A stretch of 64,000 nucleotides of DNA, from NCBI RefSeq assembly GCF_031877795.1, contig NC_133933.1:23960029-24024028 (forward strand), given 5' to 3'. The position numbers and the translations under genes are program-made. The notes below the pieces were generated by a model. It was not told the origin of the DNA and made no database searches. It saw only the letters and a list, made by a program, of their open reading frames with translations. Shown here piece after piece: positions 23,444 through 35,000 of this stretch. The stretch comes from Strix aluco (taxonomy: Eukaryota > Chordata > Aves > Strigiformes > Strigidae). Numbering within the stretch: the stretch's first letter is position 1; each line of letters starts with the position of its first letter.

Positions 23444-26131
23444 CGAGAGAAGAAAATGATGTCAAAACACTATTGCCCGTCTGATGGGACCTGTGCGATT
23501 CTCAGCAGTTCTGCTGCGCAATAGATTTCAGCCTACGGTTGTTGCCACTGTGAACAAGTTCCAAGGTCCACAAAAGCCACAAAGGAATGGAAGTCAATAG
23601 ATATAGTCCCGCTGTGCAGGATCTGCCTCTCCACTAGCAGTCCACAAATCAGAGGAGGTTGAAATTGCCTGCTGGAGTGCAATTCTACTCGCATGGAATA
23701 AGGGAGATAAAAATACACTTCCTGCACTGAAAAGATGTTCATTAGAGCAGAAGAGCACAGGTAGGGAAGCAAACTGTCTAGTGATCTGACTATTCCAGTA
23801 ACAGCGGGGTGGCTGGATTGGTGTAGCTACTTCTTAGGGTGCAGTTTGGTATTACAGCTGAGCCAGCCTACAATCTAGCTGCTCTCCATGTTTCCTGTTC
23901 ACGTTGCTTTCTTTATATTGCATCTAATGGCTGTGTGACCACAGGGCAAATCTGTTCATCTGGCTGATAACAGTGGCAAACTAACCGTGCCATAAAAATT
24001 AGTAGTTTTCAGCCAGATCAGCCAGCTGGATCAACTCACCCTGAAGCCACTCCATCGCTAGATTCAGCGCAAGGGAAAGGGCAGGAGAAGGCAGCTGGGA
24101 GCAGCAGTGGAGTGCAACCACTGCTACTTGGCGTTAGCTCATGGCTCAAACTGCAAGCTGCCCGAGAAAGGACAACCTGCTCCCATCCTCCCTTCCCTGC
24201 TCCTGGCAGCGCCTTCCTGCTGCCACCAGTGCTTTCCTGACCCCTCGGTGAACCAGGCCTGCTCTCTAAGCCAGCAGAGAACTAACCTAGGGAAGCGAAT
24301 AGTTTTCTGCCTGCTTGGTAAAGGGGATTGCTGAGAGGTCCGATGAGCGGAAGAGCTGGCAGCAAGGATGCTGATGGCAGCGTGTGGTGTGTGGCTGGGA
24401 GCAGACCAGGGTGGCTCCTTCCGACAGCAGCCATTTCGTGAAACCTCATTCTCAATTTAACCCAAAGCAGGAGAAAAAACCCCAAACAACATAAAAAAGA
24501 GAGCCACAGCTGAGCAGATAGGAACCAGCTGCACGCTCTCCATTGAAAAGCGTGCATCTGATAATTAGGTGGAGAGGGACAGGTTTAACACATGCTTTTG
24601 AAAAGTATGTTATCCTTCTGTTTGCTGAATGGAAGGAGTGAGATGAATAGCGCCACGTATTGCACACATAGCCTTGCTCTTCCTGCAGGACAGGCAGGAG
24701 GGTCAGCAAACAGTTTTGCAAAGAAATCCCCTTGCTGCCTATCCTTTCCCATGCCATTGGGCAGCTTGGAGGCCCAAAGGTAGATACAGTTCATTTGGAA
24801 ATAAAGCCAAAAGGACGCAGGAGGGAGGAAGCTGGTATGTAGCACAGCACAGAGGAGGATGTGTCTGGAACACCAGAGCTCAGGGATCATCTCTGTCCCC
24901 TTTGGGGACACGTGCTAGGTGGGGTCAGACCCTGACCCAGAGGTACCACTCCCTTCTGGGGGTGTTTTAAAAGGGCGTCCATAGGTGCTCTGAATTTACG
25001 TGGACAGAAATCATTCATCTGGCTGTTGATTCACAGTTTTCTCTGGGCAGATAGCCAAAAATGCAATTGCTAATTGCATCAATTTCCATGTTCTCTCTTC
25101 TGTAAAATCACTTTGTTAGAGGAGTTGGTTAAATCCAGGAAGTGCTCAAATTTCCAGCCGTATCTTGTTTAGCAAAGACTTCTTGGTAACAGTGCTGTAC
25201 TGCTTCTCTCAGCTCGTGTGCCTGTAAAAGGTGTGACTGTTTACACAGTTATGCTGCTGCAGATGCAATCGTATCAGTATAAGATAATTAAACTAGTATC
25301 ACTTATTTTATTACACTGAACTGTTCTTTTATGATCACGTATAGCTGGTATAACTGTGTCCATGCTATGGGATGTTTGCTGTCTGTCAAAATGGGAATAT
25401 TTAGTGAAGATGGACTTTAGCACGTGTATGTTTCCTCAGGAGTCGCTCTAGCACTCTGTCAATAAACCTGATTTCAACAGTGTTTGCTGACACGGCTAAA
25501 AAGGTATTGCCAGACCCTACATCCGATTAACTGTTATTCTGCACCCTGTGTAATAATTTAGAGAAGTCAGTGTGAATGTCACCATAAATTACTACATAAA
25601 TGCAGGGCAGCAGCGCAGTGAACAGTGTTCGCTTCAAAGCAGAGACAGCTATTACCCACGCCTCTGTAGAGAGGTCCCAGAAGGGACCACAAGTTGTTTG
25701 CAAAATTGCAACCCTACTGCCATCTTTCAGAGTTGTCCAACAGGACGTGAAGCACACGGCACTGTTTGCTCTTGGGTGCCAGGCAAGATTAGACCATGCT
25801 TTAAAGGAGACCTCTTGAAGGAAAAAGAAAATGGAATTGTGGTTATTTTCAGGCATCGACCCTAACTGCATACATATTCTGTTTGGAAAATTACTGTTCT
25901 CTTTTTTTTTTTTCTCTCTCTTAGTTCTTAGAAAAACTTCAACTATTCAATCCAGAGGAGACCGTGGTGGAGGTCTTGCAGAAGTGGATTCAAAGTGCTC
26001 TCTTGCTTCACTGAAAAGCAGAAACATAAAAACTTGAGCTGGCTTATTTTTCTCCACAGACATATGACATTTGAATAAACAAGTACTAATGAAAAAGGAC
26101 AGATCTAAATGTCTTTAGAGAATTTTCTCAG
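23444..26131. other. Intergenic, no gene seen
   Basis: Short frames only. About 25210-25380 contains phrases like TATAGCTGGTATAACTGTGTCC that may be another decayed DNA-transposon piece. A 4-base TCAG lies at the right edge, next to the LTR-like element. Confidence 0.45.
25210..25380. mobile_element. Possible second decayed hAT-type MITE fragment
   Basis: Repeated motifs of the form TATCAGTATAA and TAGCTGGTATAACTGTGTCC are in the style of archosaur/turtle non-autonomous DNA transposons. No intact termini seen. Weak call. Confidence 0.22.
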
Positions 26132-26893
26132 TGAATCCTCTGGTGCCGTTATACACTTTGTTGTCCCAGATCTTGTTTTGCTGATCAGGGATATCAATTA
26201 AACTCAGACACCAGAGTGAAAAGAGCAGGCGTATTTTACTAGAAATAACAAAATAATATAACAGAATAATACAGAAAACATACAGTAAGAAAAGACAGAA
26301 CAGTGCACTTAAACAAATAGGAAAATACAGGGTCATGCATCAAATCATTACTACCTGAGAGAGAGAATAGTAATTAAGAAAGATCCATCACCACTTGCAT
26401 ACTTTACCATCATCCAGACCCGCAGTGGCTGGGCAGCCCCGGTTACAGCGAGGATTTGGAGAGCCTTTCCCGGCAAGTGGGAAATCCTACGCGGTGCGTC
26501 CAGCCATAGGTGAGGCTTCCAAAGTCGCTGTGAGTGGGCCCAGCCTTATATGCTAAAAATCAACAAGCCAGAATAACTGGCACCTTTGTTTTAAGCGGAA
26601 ATATCTGGTTTAAATTTCACATTAGGTTCCCCCCAGAGCCTGGCCAGGGCTCAAGGAAGAAACGAAGGGAATTTCTCTGCTTATCTGATTGGATTATGCA
26701 CAAGGTCTCACATCAGGTCTTGGAGACAGACACCTGCCTCCGTGACTCTGCTGTTCTATTCACATACAAGGAACAGAAAGATACATTCAAGGTAGCTGCA
26801 TCCTCCATGCAGATTTCATTAGGGGTTACACACTGAGTTAACAGTTTCGGTGCAAGGCCTGTTGCTCAGGCTTCAACACTTCCACCTTTTACA
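26132..26893 (-). mobile_element. Probable solo LTR of an avian endogenous retrovirus
   Basis: Read on the minus strand, the segment begins TGTAAAAGGTGG and ends ATTCA (TG...CA termini). It has a TATA-like CATATAAGG about 340 nt in, followed by a GC-richer block and then an AT-rich tail, which fits a U3-R-U5 order. The 4-mer TCAG occurs on both sides (26128-26131 and 26894-26897), a possible target-site duplication. No primer-binding site, gag, pol or env follows, so it is called a solo LTR. The general style matches avian ERV LTRs I remember, but family and exact ends are uncertain. Confidence 0.55.
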
Positions 26894-26897
26894 TCAG

Positions 26898-29800
26898 AGT
26901 AGGGGGTTTGTTATAATTTAGTATAACACCTGTTAGCACAATGGTTATCAGTTATAAAATATACAGGATTCATCTATAGATCAACTCTGGCTTGGGCCTA
27001 TGGTCCAAGCCTTAGCACTTCAGATCTGCCAATCCCAGTAGGTCCAGACCCAATTCACTCTGCCTGCAAAAATGGTTGGGGTGTGACCCTTGAGTTTAAC
27101 GTGTCCTGAACATCTAAAGAGTTACTGAGAAGATCCGCTGTCTGTCACACATACAGTAGGGTCATCCTGGGCTCCTAAACTTCAAGAAAACCAATAAGCA
27201 GCCACAAAAAAGCAGCTTGGTGGTGGATGAGGTTGAGTGGTCACCAAAATGGGCAACACTGGCAGATTCACTGTAGCTCCTGGGACAAAGATATTTTCCA
27301 ACAGGCTTCCAAAAAAAAAATAAAAATCAATTTCTATAAAATTATTGTGATCAAGAGAACTATAAGGGGAAAACAAAAATATTTATATATACTCTTTAGT
27401 GTAGATTATATCAGCCAGAGCGATGTAGAGACATAAGCACTAATCCAATTTGTTTTCCTTTGTGCTGCTAGCAGAGTTGGGAGTCCACTACACTGTAACA
27501 GTGCCTCCATGGTGGCTTTACAGTGTAAGATCAGCTCCTAACCAAACAGTTTGTATCTGTCCTTTAAGGAAAGGCAGACAAACAAAGAGAAAGACTGTAA
27601 TTTAAAGTAAAAGAACTTGAACACTTTCTTCCTTCTGGTCCCGGTCTGTTTCAGCCAGTACAACTCTAATGAATGCAAAATGAAGATAGTAAAAAAAGAG
27701 GAACAGAACTGTCAAGTTCTGGAAAAAGGTAAATCCTGTTACTACTCACAAATGCAATTCATTCGCCAAACCGTGGGGAATTTAATTCTTCCGTTAACCT
27801 GGTCACCCTCCTGGAGATACACGTAGCCTTTCCTTCCAGGCAGTCCACGCTCCTCCCTCCCAGCTCCAGGAGCTCTGGGCTGGTATGGTAACACTAGGGC
27901 TGGGAGTGATGTTCACACCTGGTTTATTTAATGTAGCCATTCCTGAGAAGCTGATAACAATATTTTCTCAGTGAATGATTTGCATTTCTGAGCCCATAGC
28001 ACAGTGCCAGACCCAGCTGCTCAGAGATGTTAGTTTGAGACAATCAAATATTTAGCAGCTGTTGCTCTAGCAAACACCACATTAGGCCACCCCTTACAAA
28101 GCGGGGCTCCTTCCTCAGCTAGCCACCACCGCGCAAGTGGAACTCCTCCACAGGACAGCCCCCGCCGCAGGAAGCACACAGGCTGCACCCACGGGTGCCT
28201 GGGAGGAAGGGCTGGAGGTCTGGTCCCTGCGAACACCAGGAAGAGTAGAAGAGCCGTTTGCTTACGTGAGACTAGTGCTCTATGAACGCTTTAATGGTTC
28301 ACTGTATAATTGCAATGAGTAGGTTGGTATTTTAAACTGTTAAACATTCACCAGCTTGAATTAAATAATTGATTTATTCTATATAAAGTTTCTAGGTCTA
28401 CATTTCTTAGTGGAGGGCACTGTTGCTGGACTACAATGCCTCTCTGGGACTTGTATTTCTTCTGTGTTTCTTTTCCCATGCAGACCCAGCCATTACAAGA
28501 AATAAATGAATAATATACTGGCTGAATTTAGCATTTTCTTATCTGTGAATTAAGCTAAGGGTTTTCTCAAATACATAAACTATTGGGAACTCTTTGTCAT
28601 AATCATTTGGGAAAAATTTCTTCATTTACAGGATTCATGAGCAATTCACTGACGATGTTAGAAGTCATAGTGGCTGCATGCCAGGGAACATCCAGGGCTG
28701 GCTGCTCCCCGAGGGCCAGGGAGCCAAGGGGGCCAGGAGTGCCAGCCAGCGGGTTGGGGTGCAGGCAAGGATCTGGGGGCCCATGGCCATAGGTCAGGCG
28801 GGGTCAAGGGTGAGAGCCTCAGCTGAAGCAGCTCCCAAGGGCCAGAGCTTGGTGCCAGCGATGGCCTCCCCGCCGCGCTGCCCGGCAGTGCTCCCCATGG
28901 CCCCGAGCGAGCCCTGAGCCCCAGCAGCTGTACCTCCAGCAGCCGGGAGGATGTGCTCAGGGCTCCGTGGCTGCCTGGACACGTAGCTCTGGGTGAATCT
29001 CTTAATTTGTAGCACGTGAGCCAGCATTCTACACAGTAGCTCAAATAACCATCTCTGCAAATTCAAAATTCTCTTCTGGAAAAATATTTTGTCATTTGTC
29101 ATTATCGCAGACCAGGACTTCCTGACTCTTCGAAATTTGAACCTCCATTTTTTTTCTAATATAGCATCTCCCAGCTATTCCCCTTCCTATACCTGATCAT
29201 GCCCTCTGCTTGTCCACCAGTTGCCCATGACAGCATTTACTGACGCCGCAGTGTAACGGCAAGTTTCTGTATTTATAAATCTGACTCGGAAGCACCGTGA
29301 AACAGCGGAGAGTTGATGTAACACATCCATTCTGTGCTCACCAGACAGCTGTGCTATGGGGAAGGCGGGCGAAGAGCCACTAAGGGCAGCTCAGAGCTGC
29401 CTGGTGGCTCCCCAAACAGAGGCAAACTGGGCTGCGGCACTGCGCCTTGGCCATGCCTCGGTCAGACGCAGCACTACCAGAGACACCTTGCTTTGGTTCT
29501 CCAGCTGGGACCTCTTCAAGAGACCATGCTGCACTTCGTGGAGAAACCTGCTCTGCTGGCGTCAGCTCACATGCCTGTTGCATGGTAAAGCAAAGCTGGC
29601 ATGAGAAGAGAGGAATAGTCTCACATTTGCTAAACAGACCAAACATTTGATATACGGGAGAGAGCTCGTCAGAAGACAAACCACTTTTCTGTAATTATTC
29701 CCAAAATCAACTTGTCAAGCGAGATGCTTTGTGGAGCATCTCAGATTTAGCTTGGCCTGCAAACACATAAACAAACTAAGGGCTGCCTGGTTTCAGGCCA

Positions 29801-31300
29801 GTCTCCTACCATGAAGCAGAAACATCTCTTGTTTCGCTAGTATATAAAATGAAGTATTTCCTTCCGTTTGGGTGAAACAGCAAATCCAGTAGGGATCAGT
29901 CAGAACTTTCAGTTTCTTTTACTCTAAGGATGCATTTTAAGATAAAGAATTTAGAGTTTCTTAAAACAGGAACTTTAAGATTAATCTCACTATAGATTAA
30001 ACTGTAGAATTGATGCCATAAGAAAATATTTATGAAGCACAAACTCCTCAAGCCAAGTGGGAAATGTGTCAGATCAAAACTTTGAAAACAGACGTTTTAA
30101 TACACGTGATTTTATAAATGAACTAACAAATCATAAAGTGAGGTTGGATCTCATGCTGAAGTGACAGACTTGTAAAGCACGGTGCAGGCTTGTACGAGGA
30201 GATAAAATCATCTGTTCTGCTGTTAATGTGGTCCATGAGACAGCACCAAACAGTCAGCAGGGAGAACTGCATGCCGTGGAGAGCTCCAACTGTCAGGAGG
30301 ACAGTACACCCTTGTTCTGCAGTCCCTGGCAGGAAAAAGTAAACAATACGGTGTTATGTTTGATCCTCAGTCAAAAAAAAACAAAACCAAAAACACTAGT
30401 GAAGACGCTACAAAGGATTTCCAACTGGTTGTAAAATTTCTTTTGAAGCTTAGATGACTCACCATCTGAATCAAATTCTGCCCCAATTGTAGTAAACAGT
30501 ACCCTGTGTGGCATTCAGTCTCTCAAGAAATACTAACTGGAAATGAAGTACTTTAAATTTAAGCTTTACATTTCCTCTCCCTTTCACCCAAAGGCTTCAA
30601 ATCACTTTATAAATGTGACAATAAAATCTCTTCAGCATTCCTGAGAGATCAGCAGAGGGATCTAAAACTCCCTTGGACAGCAGATAAACTCCTAGGCGGT
30701 GTGAGCGATTTCAGCAGATAACCCCAGAAACGGGCGGCAGGTTTGAGCGAAGCACTGGGGACAGGGGGGACTCCCACACGCACCCCTGAGTTTCAGGAGT
30801 TTGCAGAGCTGGGCGCTTCTCTTCTTTTGCATTAGCTTCATGAACCACCAGACACGGACACCCTGTTCCCCAGGCGTGCGGTCTGCATGTCGGTTTGGGT
30901 GAGAAACATGACCAAAAGCACTTCATGCTAATGCAGCCTTTCCCGAAATCCCGTGAGAAGGATTGCTTGCGCTGGGAACAAACCTCCTGCGCCGTGCGCA
31001 AGAGCGACTCTCTCCCCTTGCGTAGCACATGGTAACAGTATTATTGTGAACTGTGTTGCATGGTCACAAGGGAGTGAGCTAATTGCAGATACAGCTCTTG
31101 GAGAAGTAATTGCCGTGTACTCTTTCTTCTCTCTCTGGCTCATTTCTTTCCTTTCCTGCGTGAGGCCTGAAGCATGTTTCCTGAGAGAGAAGAGGGGTCA
31201 GTGGCAGACCCCACACTACCTTCCAGCTGGGGCAAAAGGCTTTCAATCTGTGACATAAAGCTGTTGAAAAATCATTATTCCCTTCTCTAAGACAATCAAA
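26898..31300. other. Intergenic between the LTR and the ACBD3 promoter
   Basis: No gene seen. It contains a small hairpin at 26990-27010 (GCTTGG arms, 3-nt loop), a GC-rich but CpG-poor patch at about 28680-28960, and AT-rich sequence elsewhere. Sequence becomes CpG-rich from about 31300 at the ACBD3 island. Confidence 0.5.
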
Positions 31301-31621
31301 AGGCGCATACGGAGAGCTCAGCGGCAGTTCCCCCGAACACCGACGTACCCTCCTGCACCCTGGGATGCGCGGCCCGGGCACGCGGCCCACACGGTTCTGG
31401 TGAGAGCGGCGCTGCTGCCCGGGGGCGGCTCCCCCCCGGCCGAGGCTGCCCCACCTCCGGCCCGGGGCAGGGGCCGGGGCGCTCCTCAGCCCCATCGCGA
31501 GGGGCTGGGGCAGGCCGGCCCGGGCGGGTGTGACCCGTGCCCTGGGAGGACGCGAGGCGGGAAATGGGGGCGCCGAGGGGCCACAGGGCACCGGCGGCCG
31601 CCGCCGTCAGGCGGAGGGCGA

Positions 31622-31710
31622 GGGGGCGGGGCCGCGGGGCGGCCGCGGGCGGGGCCGGGGCGGGGCCATGGGGCGGGGCCGGAAGTTCCGGGTCGGAGGG
31701 GAGCGGAAGT
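31622..31710 (+). promoter_or_regulatory. ACBD3: ACBD3 core promoter: GC boxes and paired ETS sites
   Basis: Sp1/KLF-type GGGGCGGGGC boxes occur around 31623-31633, 31657-31667 and 31670-31680. They are followed by CCGGAAGTTCCGG (31679-31691), an odd-length palindrome carrying ETS cores on both strands, and a second GCGGAAGT at 31703-31710. ETS/GABP sites this close to the start are typical of TATA-less promoters, so transcription probably begins between about 31690 and 31755. A YY1-like GGATGGCGGC overlaps the start codon. Confidence 0.6.
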
Positions 31711-31767
31711 CGGGACGTGGCCGCCGCAGCGGAGCAGGAGGCGGAGGGCGGGCGGGGGAGGAGGAGG

Positions 31768-32026
31768 ATGGCGGCGGTGCTGAGCTCGGACCGGCTCGAG
31801 GTCTCGGTGGACGGGCTGACGCTGAGCCCCAACGCCGAGGCGCCGCACTGCGAAGCGCGGCCGGGGCAGGGGGAGTCCGCGGCGGGGCGGAGCCGAGCGG
31901 GCCCCGGTTCCCCGGGCCAGGCGGAGGCCGGCGGTGAGGCGGCGGAGGAGGCGGCGCTGAGCCCGGAGCGGCGCTGGGGCTTCGCGCTGGAGGAGCTGTA
32001 CGGCCTGGCGCTGCGCTTCTTCAAAG
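31768..32026 (+). CDS. ACBD3: ACBD3 coding exon 1
   Basis: 259 nt encoding residues 1-86 plus one base. Low-complexity Gly/Ala/Glu N-terminus, then [17 protein letters not shown], the start of the acyl-CoA-binding domain. Donor AAAG|GTGAGG. Confidence 0.93.
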
Positions 32027-35000
32027 GTGAGGCCGCCCGGCGACGTGGCCTGCACACACCCCCACACACCCCTCCCCGCCGGGACCGGGGCGGCGAGGCG
32101 AGAGCCGCCGCGTCCCGGGAGACTCTGGACGTCCGGCGTCGCCCGCGTCCCCGCCGAGCCGGGCTCCGGGGCGCAGGCGGAGCCCCGGATCTCCCGAGAG
32201 CCGCGGGGGGCGGCGCCGGCACCGCCCGCGGCCGCCGGGGGTCGGTGTGCCGGGCGCGGCGGCGAGCTGGGGCGAGCATCGTGTCACGGCGGTCGGAGGC
32301 GGCTTGTGGGGACGCGCTTTTCCCGGTGCGAGAGATGAGCCGAGCTGGGGGACCGGGAGAAGAGCCGGGAGGGTGCCCCGGGCCGCCGTGTGCCCGCTCC
32401 GCGGGGCCGAGAAGGCACTTCCGAGGGTTTGCACCACCCGCCCTGAAAACGGAGCAAAGAAAAAATAATTCTTGCTTGTGGTACGCGAAGAAAAACCTCG
32501 CAAGCGTAGGCGAAGAATGCGCTCCTTGAGCGTTGTAGAGTGTGCTGACAGCCCGGATGCTGGTGTGAGATGTCCTGCCGTCTCCACAGGATGCGAACTT
32601 CGAGTCTGGCTTTGCCGCTTCGAGCGCTGTCATGACTCCGGCCGGCGGCTGCGTGAGGGAGCCAGGAAACACCCAGGCTGCAGACCTGGGGCGTTTGTCT
32701 TGGGATCCCCCGTAGCCAGGTTTGCTTCTGCAGGAAGCCGGCGGTACCTTGCCACGCTTGCTTTCCTCGAGAGGAGGAAATCGACTGTGTGGTTTTGGAG
32801 GAAGAGCTGCGTTCACTGTAGCGTTACGTTGTGCTACAGCATTTGAGCACCTCGCAGCGATGTGTCGCTCTGCTGGCTTTCGGGCGGCTGCTGCCTGACG
32901 CGGGGCACAGAGCAGGGAGTCTGGCGACGTGCCAGCGCTAAGGAGGGTACCACTCTGTACTGGCAAAGGTCAGTCTCGTGGTGGTCAGTTGTTAGGTTAC
33001 CCCCCAGGAAAGCTGTCTCTTCTGAGGGCAAGCGTACTGGCAGATGAAAACTGTGCTGGAAGGACAAAGTTGTCTGTTTTCTTCACTTTGACTAACCTGC
33101 ACCCTAATAGTCGTTAGGAGCATGTAAGGCTCTAAGCAGTTTTCTTGAGCCCTCGTTCTTTCACCCTGTTCAGATGCCCTTCCACAAAGCAATTTTTTTG
33201 TTAGGATGTTAATATAGAGGTTGTTTTTTTTTTTAAGCTGTAAGAACCATAAGGGACTTGATTTTCTCTTTTCTTTTTTTCTGTGTCAGAAGCTGCTGCA
33301 ACTGGGTATCAGGTTGTGGAAGCATTGTAACTTTTTGTCTCTTTCTACTTTCTGTAAAACAAGCTGCTTGAAAGAGTTCTGGTTTGGTTTAATGACATTT
33401 GTTCTTAAAACATGATGCAGAAAGAAATGTCTCTTCAGTAGCAAATTCCTTGTCTCAGTCAACTGTGGTCTTATTTTGCCTTGGGCTTAATATTCTACTG
33501 GAACCTGCATTTACAGTGTAAAGATTGCACACTGAGATTATCTACGTTATTGCTAAGATATGTCTATTATATCTTGTATTTTAATGTAATTTATGTTCTG
33601 TCTTTATCTGCTTTTGGATGAGGAAAAGTCAGGGAAGTGTTACTTATGTCTACATTCTAGTTCCTTGTGTTGTGTTGTCTCAACAGTGGGGTTTTTCTTG
33701 CCTTCCTTTTATTAAAAGCTTGATTTCAACATGTTTCAACTTACTGCTGCTCTTTTTTTCATGTTCTGCAATTCCTTGTAATGCATGGTTTTGCTTATAA
33801 GAGGAAAATTTTCTGCATTGTATGGAGTTGTCAGACTTTCCAAATGAAGACCTCGTTCCTCTATCCTTATGGCTGGAATAAGTCACATGAAGGCATTGCC
33901 CATATTTTCATCTGTAGTTTCTTGCTGAAAGTGGCATAACACGAGGATTTTTATTTATAGATGTGATGGTGAGTTACAGGAGCTGGTAATACTTGAATTA
34001 CTGATTCTGTCAGCTTGTTCTATATCTGTGTGGCTCCGAAAATAATTGGTCTTGTTTCCAAATGATTTTCATGCATCCACTGTCAAAACAACTGTGGGAG
34101 CGGGCATGCTTGTTTAGCAGCCTTGGAGATGCCAAGGAACGAACACAGATTCTTCCTTTACTTCAGGAAGCAATATATGAGGGACTGAAGGTTGATCCAT
34201 GTTAATAGGTCAATGCTGAGATCTTGTTTCTGATCATTCTTCTAAACGATGCTGATTCGGAGATGAGGGGTGTCTTTGGAAAACTTTGTGTGTCTTAAAG
34301 CTAGTTGATATCCATGCCTCGGCGTATGATATTACGTACTCACACAGCTACCGTGGAACAAACAAGTGACTCAGGGCAGCACTTTTTTGGGAGGACGATG
34401 GTGTTGGGATTAACTGTGGCAATTGGGAGGGAAGGAGCTTGGGTCGGGATGCTGGAGGAGTCCCTGTGTGAGAGGTCGAAGGGCAAGCAGCAGTCGCTAG
34501 TTAAGCAGCTTCCTTTCTGCTTCAGTGTGCAGACTGAGTTGTCTGGTTGTAACTCATGATGTACTTTATTCCTAGAAAAGTCGAATCTGATCAAAATACT
34601 TCAGATTTGCTTATTACAGTGACTGCTAACACTTGTCTGTGGTGGCATATTGCATGTAACAGAATTGCTCAAAGACAAGACAGGGTGGGAGTGCGTATAA
34701 ACAATGTGAAAAAACACAACTGAAACTAGGCTAGGATATTAAAGAGACTCAAAAGCTACTTTATTCTGTCTCTGATAAAGACAGAAACAGATCTAAAATG
34801 CTTGACCCTGGGTCACTTCAACTGTCAGGCCTTGGGCTGTGCAGGAGATGTGCGCTAGCTTTTTTTAGCATCCATAATGGCTTGTGAAGAGAGCTTTTCA
34901 GAATAACAGGGGCATAGAAAACAGATAGTTAACAGTGTTCCAGTCCATTTTTCTGTGAGAAACAAGAGCCTGAAATGGGTGCGTTTCTTTGTCTCTTGGA

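Larger units (their letters stand above)
31310..32420. promoter_or_regulatory. ACBD3: ACBD3 CpG island promoter
   Basis: Dense CpG and GC over about 1.1 kb around ACBD3 exon 1. No TATA box near the gene start. This is a housekeeping-type promoter. A 556-codon minus-strand frame spanning it is a composition artefact. Confidence 0.85.

Noticed and set aside
26990-27010. Small hairpin GCTTGG...CCAAGC with a 3-nt loop
   Set aside because: A single short stem with one G-T pair, not followed by anything regulatory; common by chance.
31537-32529. 330-codon plus-strand frame reading through ACBD3 exon 1 into intron 1
   Set aside because: The part from 31768 is the true exon frame; the part after 32026 lies beyond a consensus GTGAGG donor, and exon 2 continues the domain.
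31296-32966. 556-codon minus-strand frame across ACBD3 exon 1
   Set aside because: Long only because stops are rare in GC-rich DNA. Low-complexity Pro/Arg/Ala content, no domain, antisense to a confirmed exon.
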